In this document: one piece after another, positions 32,280 through 40,004 of the stretch
Position numbering within the stretch: the stretch's first letter is position 1
Layout of the letters: every line of letters starts with the position of its first letter
Assembly (NCBI GenBank): GCA_030831965.1
Contig: JAURJZ010000080.1
Location: forward strand, 124,819-188,818
Direction: 5' to 3'
Source of the DNA: Verrucomicrobiota bacterium
GTDB lineage: Bacteria > Verrucomicrobiota > Verrucomicrobiia > Opitutales > UBA953
DNA: 64,000 bases
The notes under the pieces: model-generated
Told to the model about the DNA's origin: nothing
Database searches by the model: none
Seen by the model: only the letters and a program-made list of their open reading frames with translations
Made by a program: the position numbers and the translations under genes

Positions 32280-33134
32280 TCAGCGGCGGCCGAAGGCCTT
32301 GCGGAGGTTGCGCAGGCCCTTGACGGGGATGTCGTCGCGCCTGGGCTCGATGGCGCGCCAGATGGCGGCGGCGCGGGCGATCACCTTGACGTCGGTGGTG
32401 AAGGACTCGATCACGACGTCACCCTTGTACTTGATCGCCTTGAGCGCGGCGACGATGGGCTTCCAGTCGAGGGAGTCGCCGCCGGGGACGCCGCGGTCGG
32501 TGCCGCAGGCGTGGAAGTGGCCGAGGTGGCGGCCGGCCTTGCGGATGGCGGCGGCCTGGTCCTTCTCCTCGATGTTCATGTGGAAGGTGTCGAGGTGCAG
32601 GCGCACGTTGGGCAGGTTGACCGCCTTGATCAGGCGCAGGCCCTGGTCGCAGGTGTTGAGGAAGTCGGTCTCGAAGCGGTTGAGGGGCTCGACGCAGAGC
32701 TCGACGCCCCTGGCCCGGGCGTGGGCGCCAAGCTCCCTGAGGTTCCTGACCACCAGCTTGAAGTGGGCGGCCTTGGTCTTGTCGTCATGCGAGCCGATGA
32801 GCCCCACGACGGAGTAGAGCGGGCCGATGACGCGGGGGCAGCCCATCGCGGCGGCCTGGTCGACGAGGGCCTTGAGGTACTTCTGGGCGGCGCGCTGGTC
32901 GGCGGCCGAGCCGCGGAAGTCGCGCCCGGGGCCCATGGCGGCGCAGATCGAGCCGATGGCGATGCCGGCCTTGGCGGCGGCGGCCTTGACCTTGGCGGGG
33001 TCGACATGGCTCGGGTCCTCGATGGCGACCTCGACGGTCGCGAAGCCCCAGCGCGCCAGCTTGGCGAAGAGGGCCGGGGCCTGCGCGGTGGTGAAGGGGC
33101 TGGTGTAGAGGAAGGTGTTGAGGCCGAATCGCAT
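32280..33134 (-). CDS. Sugar phosphate isomerase/epimerase, ketose 3-epimerase type
   Basis: The 284-residue TIM-barrel protein resembles D-tagatose/D-psicose 3-epimerases. Putative metal and catalytic residues lie in ELCVEPLNRFETDFLNT (Glu), VRLHLDTFHMNIEE (Asp, His), LGHFHACGTDRGVPGGD (His, Arg) and DVVIESFT (Glu). It has no signal peptide, so it is cytoplasmic, downstream of import. It begins the operon with DUF1080 and ThuA (10- and 11-bp gaps). The substrate is unknown; a keto-sugar released from a 3-keto-glycoside is a reasonable guess. Confidence 0.87.
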   Translation of the reverse strand: MRFGLNTFLYTSPFTTAQAPALFAKLARWGFATVEVAIEDPSHVDPAKVKAAAAKAGIAIGSICAAMGPGRDFRGSAADQRAAQKYLKALVDQAAAMGCPRVIGPLYSVVGLIGSHDDKTKAAHFKLVVRNLRELGAHARARGVELCVEPLNRFETDFLNTCDQGLRLIKAVNLPNVRLHLDTFHMNIEEKDQAAAIRKAGRHLGHFHACGTDRGVPGGDSLDWKPIVAALKAIKYKGDVVIESFTTDVKVIARAAAIWRAIEPRRDDIPVKGLRNLRKAFGRR

Positions 33135-33238
33135 GGTGGGAGGGTTGGGTGGGTGGGTGACCCCATCCTTGTCCCCAAGGTTCCGAGGTCAAGCGGCCGC
33201 GCGTTGCGTTTTGGACAAAAGGTCGGCAGGATGGGGGA

Positions 33239-34252
33239 ATGGACAACGTGACCCATGCCGCGCTCGGGCTCTGCGCCGGCCTGGCCGCGAGGGGACGGAC
33301 CCTGCCCTTGGCGGCCGCGGCGACGGCCGCCCTGGTCGCGGGGGAGCTGCCCGACATCGACCTGCTGATCCGCTCGGCCGACGACCCGCTGGTGGCCTTT
33401 CGCTGGCACCGGCACTTCACCCACAGCCTCCTCCTCTGGCCCTTGCTCGCGGCCGGCGCGGCGGGCCTGGCGGCATGGATCTTCCGAAGGAAGGAGGGCG
33501 CGCGGTTCGGCCCGCTCTACCTGGTCGCCTTGGCGGCGGGGCTCTCGCACGTGCTCAACGACGCCTGCACCAGCTACGGCACGATGGTGCTCTGGCCCTT
33601 CTCGGAGGCGCGGGTGGCGTGGGACTGCCTGCCCATCATCGACCTCGCCCTGACGGCGCCCCTGCTCGCCCTCGGGGTGGCCGCGTGGCGGAGCGGAAAC
33701 CGCGCGTGGGCCGCGGCGGGCGTCGCCTGGTGCGTCGCCTACGCGGGCCTGGGCAAGCTGCAGCGCGACCGGGCGGAGGCGGCGCTCCTCGCCGAGCTGG
33801 GCAAGCGGCCGGCGCGGCTGGCGGTCAAGCCGACGGTCTCCAACCTCGTGCTCTGGCGGGGCATCTGGGAGATGGACGGCGAATGGCGGACCGCCGCCGT
33901 GCACGTGGGCCCCTTCGGCGCGGCCACCATCAGCGCGGGCGAGACCCGGCGCGTCTGGAACCCGCTCGACCCCAGGAACCCGCCCGCCGGAAGCAAGGCC
34001 CGCGCGCTGCTCGACGACTTCAACCGGTTCACCGGCGGGTGGAACAGCATCGAGCGGGCCGAGGACGGCGGGGTGCTGGTGGGGGATATCCGATTCGCGA
34101 TGATCCCGACGCGGGCGAGCCCGCTTTGGGCGGTGCACCTGAAACCGGGCGAGCCGGCCCACTTCGAGGTGCGGATGGACCGGCGCCTGCGCGAGGGGGA
34201 TTGGGGGCGCTTCGGCTCGCTGCTCCTCGGGCGACCCGCGCCGCTGCGCTGA
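33239..34252 (+). CDS. Membrane-bound metal-dependent hydrolase (YdjM/PF04307 family)
   Basis: The 337-residue protein has the family N-terminal motif MDNVTHAALGLCAGL, then GELPDIDLL and RWHRHFTHSLLLWPLL, whose His and Asp residues are thought to bind metal. Several membrane segments follow, then SHVLNDACTSYGTMVLWPF. The C-terminal 150 residues are soluble (WEMDGEWRTAAVHVGPFG). The reaction is not known for this family. A short gap (45 bp) separates it from the acyltransferase, so they may share a transcript. Confidence 0.85.
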   Translation: MDNVTHAALGLCAGLAARGRTLPLAAAATAALVAGELPDIDLLIRSADDPLVAFRWHRHFTHSLLLWPLLAAGAAGLAAWIFRRKEGARFGPLYLVALAAGLSHVLNDACTSYGTMVLWPFSEARVAWDCLPIIDLALTAPLLALGVAAWRSGNRAWAAAGVAWCVAYAGLGKLQRDRAEAALLAELGKRPARLAVKPTVSNLVLWRGIWEMDGEWRTAAVHVGPFGAATISAGETRRVWNPLDPRNPPAGSKARALLDDFNRFTGGWNSIERAEDGGVLVGDIRFAMIPTRASPLWAVHLKPGEPAHFEVRMDRRLREGDWGRFGSLLLGRPAPLR

Positions 34253-34297
34253 TTTGGGACTTCCCTGCCCTGCGAGGGGGCGGACATAAGGGAGGAG

Positions 34298-35206
34298 ATG
34301 GCCAGACGCGCCAAGCCGCACCCGCACCATCCCCTGCTCTGGCCGACCTGGGCGGGCGTGGGACTGCTGTGGCTGGCGAGCCGCCTGCCCTGGTCGTGGC
34401 AAGGCAGGCTGGCCGGGGCCGCGGGATGGCTGGCCTTCCGCGTGCTGCGCATCCGCAGGCGCGTCGTGCTGACCAACCTGGGGCTGTGCTTTCCCGAGCT
34501 GGACGGGCGCGGGCGGGAGGCGCTGGCGGCGCGGCACTACCGGTCGCTCGCGCTCGGCATCCTGGAGGTCGCCCGCTGCTGGTGGCTTCCGACCTCCGAG
34601 CTGCCGCCGCATCGCATCGAGGGTCTCAACCGCCTCCGGGAGGCGCAGGCCCGGGGCAAGGGCGTCATCCTGCTGTCGGGCCACTTCACCACGCTGGAGA
34701 TCACGGGGCGGATGCTCACGCTCCATGCGGGAATCTGCTGCCTTTACCGCGAGCCGAACAACCCGGTGGCGGGCGAGCTGCTGCGCCGCCACCGCTCCCT
34801 CTGGACTCGGCGGGCCATCCCGATGGACGCGGTGGCGGACCTGGTGCGCGCGCTCAAGCGGGGGGAGATTGTCTGGTACGCGCCCGACCAGGGACGCTGG
34901 ACGGCCCAGTCGGCGCTGCTCCCCTTCTTCGGGCAGCCCGCCATCACCAACACCTCGACCAGCCGGCTGGCGGCGATGACGGGCGCGACGGTGATGAGCT
35001 TCTACGGGCGGCGCGAGGAGGACGGGAGCTACACGCTGCGCCTCGGCGAGCCCTTGGGCGATTTCCCGACCGACGACCCGGAGGCGGACACCCTGCGGTT
35101 GGTCGGGGACCTCGAGGCGGCGGTGCGGGCCGCGCCGGAGCAATACCTGTGGGTCCACCGGCGCTTCAAGCGGCGCGGCGGGGAGCCCGACCCTTACGGC
35201 GGCTGA
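34298..35206 (+). CDS. Lysophospholipid/lipid A acyltransferase (LpxL/HtrB family)
   Basis: The 302-residue protein has a short membrane-proximal start, then the acyltransferase motif GHFTTLEITGRML (Hx4E, with His and Glu in HFTTLE), substrate region YREPNNPVAGELL, and the late LpxL-type block VWYAPDQGRWTAQSALLPFFGQPA. Family members add secondary acyl chains to lipid A at the inner membrane, so this supports a Gram-negative envelope. Substrate and chain length cannot be read from sequence. Confidence 0.88.
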   Translation: MARRAKPHPHHPLLWPTWAGVGLLWLASRLPWSWQGRLAGAAGWLAFRVLRIRRRVVLTNLGLCFPELDGRGREALAARHYRSLALGILEVARCWWLPTSELPPHRIEGLNRLREAQARGKGVILLSGHFTTLEITGRMLTLHAGICCLYREPNNPVAGELLRRHRSLWTRRAIPMDAVADLVRALKRGEIVWYAPDQGRWTAQSALLPFFGQPAITNTSTSRLAAMTGATVMSFYGRREEDGSYTLRLGEPLGDFPTDDPEADTLRLVGDLEAAVRAAPEQYLWVHRRFKRRGGEPDPYGG

Positions 35207-35251
35207 GCGGGACGGCGTTGCCAAGCTGGGCCGGGCGGCCACAAGGAAGGG

Positions 35252-36022
35252 ATGCGCCCGCTCCTGTGCCTGCTCGCCGCCCTGGCCGCGGCCAAGCCGC
35301 CCGGGGCGGGCCTCACCCTCGCCTTCGAGGACAACTTCGACGGCGCAGGCGTCGACCCCGCGCGCTGGCAGGTCGCGCAAGGCCCGCGCAAGGGCGGGGT
35401 CAACACGGCCGAGGCGGTGACGGTCCGCGGGGGCGTCCTGCGCATCACGACCTTCACCAAGGAGGGCGTCCACCACACCGGCTTCCTCCGCACCGCGGGG
35501 AAGTTCGAGCAGGCCCGGGGCTACTTCGAGGCCCGCCTGCGCTTCTCGCCCCAGCCCGGGATGTGGTCGGCCTTCTGGATGATGCCGATGACCTACGGCA
35601 GGAGCAAGGACCCGGCGAAGGCGGACGCGGACGGCGTGGAGATCGACATCGTGGAGCACCTCTCGCAATTCGGGGGCCACTTCGACACCACGATCCACTG
35701 GGGCGGGTACGGTCCGCCGCACCAGCGGACGCGGACGCAGCGCAACAAGCCCGCCAAGCCGGCCAACGAGGGCTGGCACACCTACGCGGTGGAATGGTCG
35801 GAGAAGGGCTACCGGTTCTTCTACGACGACGCCCTGACCTGGGCCGCGCCCGGGGACATCCCGGTGTCGCGCGCGCCGCAGCACCTGCTGCTCACGAGCG
35901 AGGTCAAGGACGGGGGCTGGGCCGGCAAGGTGCCCGCGGGCGGCTTCGGGAGCCGGGAGCGGTCGGCCGCATGGATGGAGGCCGACTGGGTGCGCGCCTG
36001 GCGGCCGGGCGAGGCGCGCTGA
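35252..36022 (+). CDS. Exported glycoside hydrolase family 16 protein
   Basis: The 256-residue protein has a short signal peptide (MRPLLCLLAALAAAKPP) and a GH16 jelly-roll domain. The catalytic motif is VEIDIVEHL, with the nucleophile Glu, Asp and acid/base Glu. Supporting blocks are LAFEDNFDGAGVDPARWQV, RGYFEARLRFSPQPGMWSAF, GWHTYAVEWSEKGYRFFYD and PQHLLLTSEVKDG. GH16 enzymes cut β-1,3- or β-1,4-glucans and galactans (laminarin, agar, carrageenan); the specificity here is unknown. A terminator follows. Confidence 0.92.
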   Translation: MRPLLCLLAALAAAKPPGAGLTLAFEDNFDGAGVDPARWQVAQGPRKGGVNTAEAVTVRGGVLRITTFTKEGVHHTGFLRTAGKFEQARGYFEARLRFSPQPGMWSAFWMMPMTYGRSKDPAKADADGVEIDIVEHLSQFGGHFDTTIHWGGYGPPHQRTRTQRNKPAKPANEGWHTYAVEWSEKGYRFFYDDALTWAAPGDIPVSRAPQHLLLTSEVKDGGWAGKVPAGGFGSRERSAAWMEADWVRAWRPGEAR

Positions 36023-36042
36023 CGGGCACACTCGCCAAGCTC

Positions 36043-36066
36043 ACCGGCGCGGGGAGGCCGGTTTTT
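36043..36066 (+). terminator. Intrinsic terminator after GH16
   Basis: ACCGGC and GCCGGT pair across an 8-base loop and are followed by T residues (36062-36066). Confidence 0.7.
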
Positions 36067-36124
36067 CCGAAACCGACTGTTGCCCCTGTGCCCCTGCTCA
36101 CCCCCTTGCGCCCTTGGCGCCGCC

Positions 36125-37282
36125 TCAGGCGTCGCGCTCCCCGCGCAGCAGGGCGGCGAGGCGCCCGCGCTGGGCCGCGTCGAGCCCCTCGGCGCGCAGG
36201 TTCGCGGGGAAGTAATAGGCCGAGACGAGATAGCGCATGAAGCGGTCGCGCAGCACGGGATCGAACCCGAGGCGGTCGGCGTCGGCCATGCGGGCGTCGA
36301 GCTCCGCCTGGGAGGCGGGCCGGGCGACGAGCGGCTCGAAGCCGAAGAAGGCCCGGCCGAGCACAACCACGGGCTTGTCGAAGTAGAAGCTCTGGAGGCC
36401 GACGGAGGAGTTGATGGTGATGACGGCGCGGGAGCGGCGCACGAGCTCGAAGGTGTCGGTCGCGTTGTCGAGCACGCAGCGCGGATGGCGGGCAGGATCG
36501 ACGAGGTGCCCGAGGGGAACGCGCGAGGACGGGTGCTCCTTGATGACCATCCTCCAGCCGACGGGCAGGTGGTCGGAGGCGGCCTGGACGGCCCGGACGA
36601 GCGACTCGACGGAATCGATCCAGCCTCCGAAGTAGCGGATCTGCGAGTCGCCGGGGACCTGGAGCGGCACGAAGACGAACGGGCCTTCCACCCGCGCGGC
36701 GGGAGCGGCCGGCGCCGCCGTCTTCCGGGGCGGCCGGGCCGTGAGATGGCGACCCGTCTCGCGCCAGTCGGCGGCGTCGGGATGCCGGTCGATCCAGGCC
36801 GCGTAGAAGGCGGGCTCCGCCGGGACGCTCCCGGCGAAATTCACGCCGCGCGGGTCGAGCGTGAGGAAGCCGGGAAGGGGGGCGAGCTCCGCGAAGAGGC
36901 AGGGCCGGCCGGCGCGGCGGGCGGACTCGGCGAAGAGGTACCGGCCGCGGTCGAAGCCGTTCCAGCAGAGCCCGGCGGCGCCAGGCAGGGCGTCCCACAT
37001 GCGGCGAAGCCCGGCGTACCGCCAGCGGAGCAGGCAGAGGGCGATCGGCCGGGGCAGCCAACGGGTCCAGTGCCAGGCCCGCGCGGTGGCGAGATAGGTC
37101 TCAAGGGCGCGGGCGGCCACCTCGGCCGCCTCCGGGTAGGAACGGAGGGACCACGGAAGGCGCCAGAGCAGTCGGCTGCCGGGACACGCCCCGGCAAGGG
37201 AGCGGAAGAAGCGCCAGGCGCCCTGGGGCGTCATGTAGGCGACCAACCTCGGGAGAGGGGTGTCGGTGGTCGGCGTTTCCAT
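36125..37282 (-). CDS. Capsular polysaccharide export/synthesis-like protein (KpsS/KpsC type)
   Basis: The 385-residue protein resembles the capsule synthesis family PF05159. VPLQVPGDSQIRYFGGWIDS, WRMVIKEHPSSRVPLGHL, VITINSSVGLQSFYFDKPVV and VLGRAFFGF match the nucleotide-sugar (Kdo) transferase region of these proteins. The start METPTTDTPLPRL lies 25 bp after the TonB-like gene's stop on the same strand. It likely adds sugars to a lipid-linked surface polymer at the inner membrane. No ABC exporter for capsule is nearby. Confidence 0.65.
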   Translation of the reverse strand: METPTTDTPLPRLVAYMTPQGAWRFFRSLAGACPGSRLLWRLPWSLRSYPEAAEVAARALETYLATARAWHWTRWLPRPIALCLLRWRYAGLRRMWDALPGAAGLCWNGFDRGRYLFAESARRAGRPCLFAELAPLPGFLTLDPRGVNFAGSVPAEPAFYAAWIDRHPDAADWRETGRHLTARPPRKTAAPAAPAARVEGPFVFVPLQVPGDSQIRYFGGWIDSVESLVRAVQAASDHLPVGWRMVIKEHPSSRVPLGHLVDPARHPRCVLDNATDTFELVRRSRAVITINSSVGLQSFYFDKPVVVLGRAFFGFEPLVARPASQAELDARMADADRLGFDPVLRDRFMRYLVSAYYFPANLRAEGLDAAQRGRLAALLRGERDA

Positions 37283-37307
37283 CCTGAAAGAAGTCGGGGG
37301 CGGGCGC

Positions 37308-37889
37308 CTAGCGGAGCTCGAAGCGATAATCGGCCGTGGTCTCCGAGGCGACGGGGCGGCCGTCCACGGTGGCGGGCTCGTAGCGGGAGGCACGGGCGGC
37401 GGCGAGGGCGGCCTCATCGAGCAAGGGCTCGCCCGAGGCGACGGCAACCGAGGCGGCGAGGAGCCGGCCTTCCGCCGACAATCGCAGGCGGAGGGTCACC
37501 ACCCCCTCGGCGCCCGCGCGCAAGGCCCGGGGGGGATAGGCTGGCTCGACGCGCGTCAGGAAACGAGGGGCGGTGGCCGGGACAGGGGGCGAAACCTCAT
37601 CGGTGGCGGCCGAGACGGTGGACGGCGAGGCGGAGGGAGGCGCCGGGGCGACGCGGGGCGCGGTGGGAGGCGCAACGGCGGAAACCTCCTCGCCCTGGGA
37701 AGGCGCGGCGGGGTTGACGGACGCGGCGAGAGGCGCGGACGCGACCATCCGCAGGGGGACCGGATGGAGGTCGACAAGCATCCAGGAAGGCGCGGGGGCC
37801 GTCGGCGAGGCGCCGGACCAAAGCGAGCCGAGCACAGCCAGGTGGCCGATGCCGACGCCGCTCCAGATGGCGAGGCCGCGGAGCATCAT
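37308..37889 (-). CDS. TonB-like energy transducer
   Basis: The roughly 193-residue protein has an N-terminal membrane anchor (GLAIWSGVGIGHLAVLGSLW), a long Pro/Ala-rich linker and a C-terminal TonB domain: VEPAYPPRALRAGAEGVVTL, then LLDEAALAAARASRYEPA. It should couple inner-membrane energy to outer-membrane receptors. exbB/exbD and a receptor are not in the window. Its ATG overlaps the sixA stop (ATGA), so expression is linked to that phosphatase gene. Confidence 0.85.
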   Translation of the reverse strand: MMLRGLAIWSGVGIGHLAVLGSLWSGASPTAPAPSWMLVDLHPVPLRMVASAPLAASVNPAAPSQGEEVSAVAPPTAPRVAPAPPSASPSTVSAATDEVSPPVPATAPRFLTRVEPAYPPRALRAGAEGVVTLRLRLSAEGRLLAASVAVASGEPLLDEAALAAARASRYEPATVDGRPVASETTADYRFELR

Positions 37890-38392
37890 GGCGAGGGATG
37901 AGGCTCGGCGAGGCGACCCTGGGGAATGAGCCAAAGCAGGCTCCAGTGTCCCATCGGCGATTCCTTGCTGGCGGACTTCGCCCGCTCAAGGGCGAGGAAG
38001 GCGGCCTTCTTCAGGACAAGGGCAACCTCGCCTTGGCCGCGGCCGAGCAGGAGGCCGGCCAGCCGGGACAGGTGGGGATTATGGCCGACGATGAGACGGT
38101 CGTCGCGGGAGGAGGCGAGCTCCATGGCGAAAAGCCGGGGGTCATCCGTCGGCCGGATCGCGGCGCGGATGGCGAGGGGCTTGCGCAGCGGAACCTCCGC
38201 GGCGAGAAGCTCGGCGGTCTGGCGGGCCCGGACCAGCCCGCTGTGCTCGATCGACTTGACGGCGTCCAGGCACGACCAGTCCAAGGCCCGGGCCATCTTG
38301 GCAACCTGGGCCTTGCCGCGGTCGGTGAGCGGCCGGCCGGCATCGGGCACCCCGGGGGCGGCCTCCGCATGGCGCAGCAGGAATAGACGCAT
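37886..38392 (-). CDS. sixA: SixA-type phosphohistidine phosphatase
   Basis: The 168-residue histidine phosphatase has the RHG-type motif MRLFLLRHAEA, Arg in SGLVRARQTAELL and the second His in LIVGHNPHLSRLAGLLLG. SixA-type proteins remove phosphate from phosphohistidine, for example on HPt domains or the nitrogen PTS. A short Pro-rich tail extends past the fold. It is the promoter-proximal gene of the sixA-tonB-capsule unit, divergent from recA. Confidence 0.88.
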   Translation of the reverse strand: MRLFLLRHAEAAPGVPDAGRPLTDRGKAQVAKMARALDWSCLDAVKSIEHSGLVRARQTAELLAAEVPLRKPLAIRAAIRPTDDPRLFAMELASSRDDRLIVGHNPHLSRLAGLLLGRGQGEVALVLKKAAFLALERAKSASKESPMGHWSLLWLIPQGRLAEPHPSP

Positions 38393-38519
38393 GCCGAAGG
38401 ACAGCCCGAGGCGAGGGGGAGGGCGAGAACGAACGCCCGGGGAAACCCGCGGAAAAACCCGGCGGCCGCCGAGGATAAATCCACCTTGGAACCCCGATAA
38501 ACACTCAGGTAAAACACCC

Positions 38520-38537
38520 TATAGTGAACACTTGTTC
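38520..38537. promoter_or_regulatory. recA promoter -10 element and LexA-type SOS box
   Basis: TATAGT (38520-38525) resembles a -10 box. It is followed directly by GAACACTTGTTC (38526-38537), a perfect GAAC-N4-GTTC palindrome (14 bp TGAACACTTGTTCA when extended). This matches the LexA consensus of Gram-positive bacteria and lies 59 bp before the recA start. A repressor bound here would cover the transcription start. Confidence 0.75.
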
Positions 38538-38595
38538 ATTTTGCTTGCGTCCCCCCTTTTCCTTCCCAAATTGGGCCGCCTCAACCCTCCTCCCC

Positions 38596-39681
38596 ATGTC
38601 ATCCCCCAAGACCGAAAACGCCGAGGCCAAGAAGGCCGCCGCCGCCCAAGCCGCCGACAAGAAGGCCATCGACCTGGCCCTTTCCGCCATCAACAAGACC
38701 TACGGCGAGGGCACGCTCATGCGCATGGGCGAGGCCTCGAAGATGACGGTCTCGAGCGTCTCGACCGGCTCGGTCGCCATCGACCTCGCCCTGGGGGTCG
38801 GCGGCCTGCCCCGCGGCCGAATCGTCGAGATCTACGGCCCGGAGTCCTCGGGCAAGACGACCCTTTGCCTTTCCGTCATCGCGGAGATCCAGCGCCAGGG
38901 CGGCAACGCGGTCTTCATCGACGTCGAGCACGCCCTCGACCCGCGCTACGCCAAGGTGGTCGGCGTCGACCTCGACAACCTCCTGGTCTCGCAGCCGGAA
39001 TCGGGCGAGGACGCCCTCAACATCGCCGAGACGCTGATCCGCTCCGGCGCGGTCGACGTGGTGGTGGTCGACTCCGTGGCCGCCCTGGTCTCCAAGCAGG
39101 AGCTCGAGGGCCAGATGGGCGACAGCACGGTCGGCGTGCAGGCCCGCATGATGAGCCAAGCCATGCGCCGCCTGACCGCGGCCATCAGCCGGACGAATTG
39201 CATCTGCATCTTCACCAACCAGATTCGCGAGAAGATCGGGGTGATGTTCGGCAATCCCGAGACAACCCCCGGCGGTCGCGCGCTGAAGTTCTTCTCGTCC
39301 GTCCGGATCGACATCCGCCGCATCGGGCAGATCAAGGAGCCGACGGGGAAGGTCATCGGCAACCGCACCCGCGTGAAGGTGGTCAAGAACAAGGTCGCCC
39401 CGCCCTTCACCGAGTGCGAGTTCGACATCATGTACAGCGAGGGCATCTCCCGCACGGGCTCGGTCCTCGACCTGGGCATCGAGCACAAGATCCTCGAGAA
39501 GAAGGGTGCCTGGATCGCCCACAACGGCCAGCTGATCGGCCAGGGCCGCGAGGCGGCCAAGGAGCACCTGATGAAGAACCCGAAGCTGATGGAGGAGCTC
39601 CAGAAGACCATCCTGGAGAAGGTCCAGGTGACGGGCGGCATGACGCTGGGCGCCACGGGCGAGGCCCCCGCGGCCGAGTGA
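38596..39681 (+). CDS. recA: RecA recombinase
   Basis: The 361-residue protein promotes strand exchange and LexA cleavage in the SOS response. Motifs: [10 protein letters not shown], Walker [41 protein letters not shown] (Walker B), [20 protein letters not shown] and [20 protein letters not shown] (DNA-binding loops). The N-terminus has an Ala/Lys-rich extension of about 20 residues before the core. ATG 38596 is the best start; an upstream in-frame ATG (38524) would lie inside the operator. A strong terminator follows. Confidence 0.98.
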   Translation: MSSPKTENAEAKKAAAAQAADKKAIDLALSAINKTYGEGTLMRMGEASKMTVSSVSTGSVAIDLALGVGGLPRGRIVEIYGPESSGKTTLCLSVIAEIQRQGGNAVFIDVEHALDPRYAKVVGVDLDNLLVSQPESGEDALNIAETLIRSGAVDVVVVDSVAALVSKQELEGQMGDSTVGVQARMMSQAMRRLTAAISRTNCICIFTNQIREKIGVMFGNPETTPGGRALKFFSSVRIDIRRIGQIKEPTGKVIGNRTRVKVVKNKVAPPFTECEFDIMYSEGISRTGSVLDLGIEHKILEKKGAWIAHNGQLIGQGREAAKEHLMKNPKLMEELQKTILEKVQVTGGMTLGATGEAPAAE

Positions 39682-39704
39682 GACTTTGGTGTCGGTAGGG
39701 TCCG

Positions 39705-39735
39705 GGCCGCGCCGAGGGGCGCGGCCTGTTTGTTG
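39705..39735 (+). terminator. Intrinsic terminator of recA
   Basis: GGCCGCGCC and GGCGCGGCC form a perfect 9-bp stem with a GAGG loop, followed by TGTTTGTTG. Confidence 0.88.
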
Positions 39736-40004
39736 TCGGATTCCGGCGCTTGCGCCCCGACGAAAAACCGCCACTATCAATTGTCCCCTGCGGTGTTCGA
39801 CACCCGCGGCAGCATCCTTCTCCCACGATCATAAAAACGGGAGGCATCGACCCGACCGGCCTCGTCCGAGCCGGGCAACGAGCCACCCACTTGAACCCAG
39901 GGAAACCAAGGGGCTCCAATGCGGAATCGGCACAGGCGGGGGACTTTTTTTGCCGAAGGGGGGACGGGGATTCGACCCCCCTGATCCGCCTCCCCCTTCC
40001 CTGA
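39736..40004. other. Convergent intergenic gap with hairpins and a degenerate tRNA-like sequence
   Basis: Between the recA terminator and the convergent DUF1552 gene no convincing protein gene is visible. The stretch holds a small palindrome (GGTGTTCGACACC), a T7 run (39945-39951), and a strong hairpin AGGGGGG/CCCCCCT (39957-39963 and 39976-39982). GCGGAATC (39921-39928), TTCGA (39971-39975) and GATCCGC (39983-39989) lie in the register of a tRNA acceptor stem and T loop, but D and anticodon arms do not form well and the T stem has mismatches. Confidence 0.4.

Noticed and set aside
39921-39989. tmRNA or tRNA-Sec gene in the recA-DUF1552 gap
   Set aside because: The TTCGA and GATCCGC words drew attention, but there is no tag-peptide frame, no TCA anticodon and no full cloverleaf. 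I kept it only as a tRNA-like remnant.
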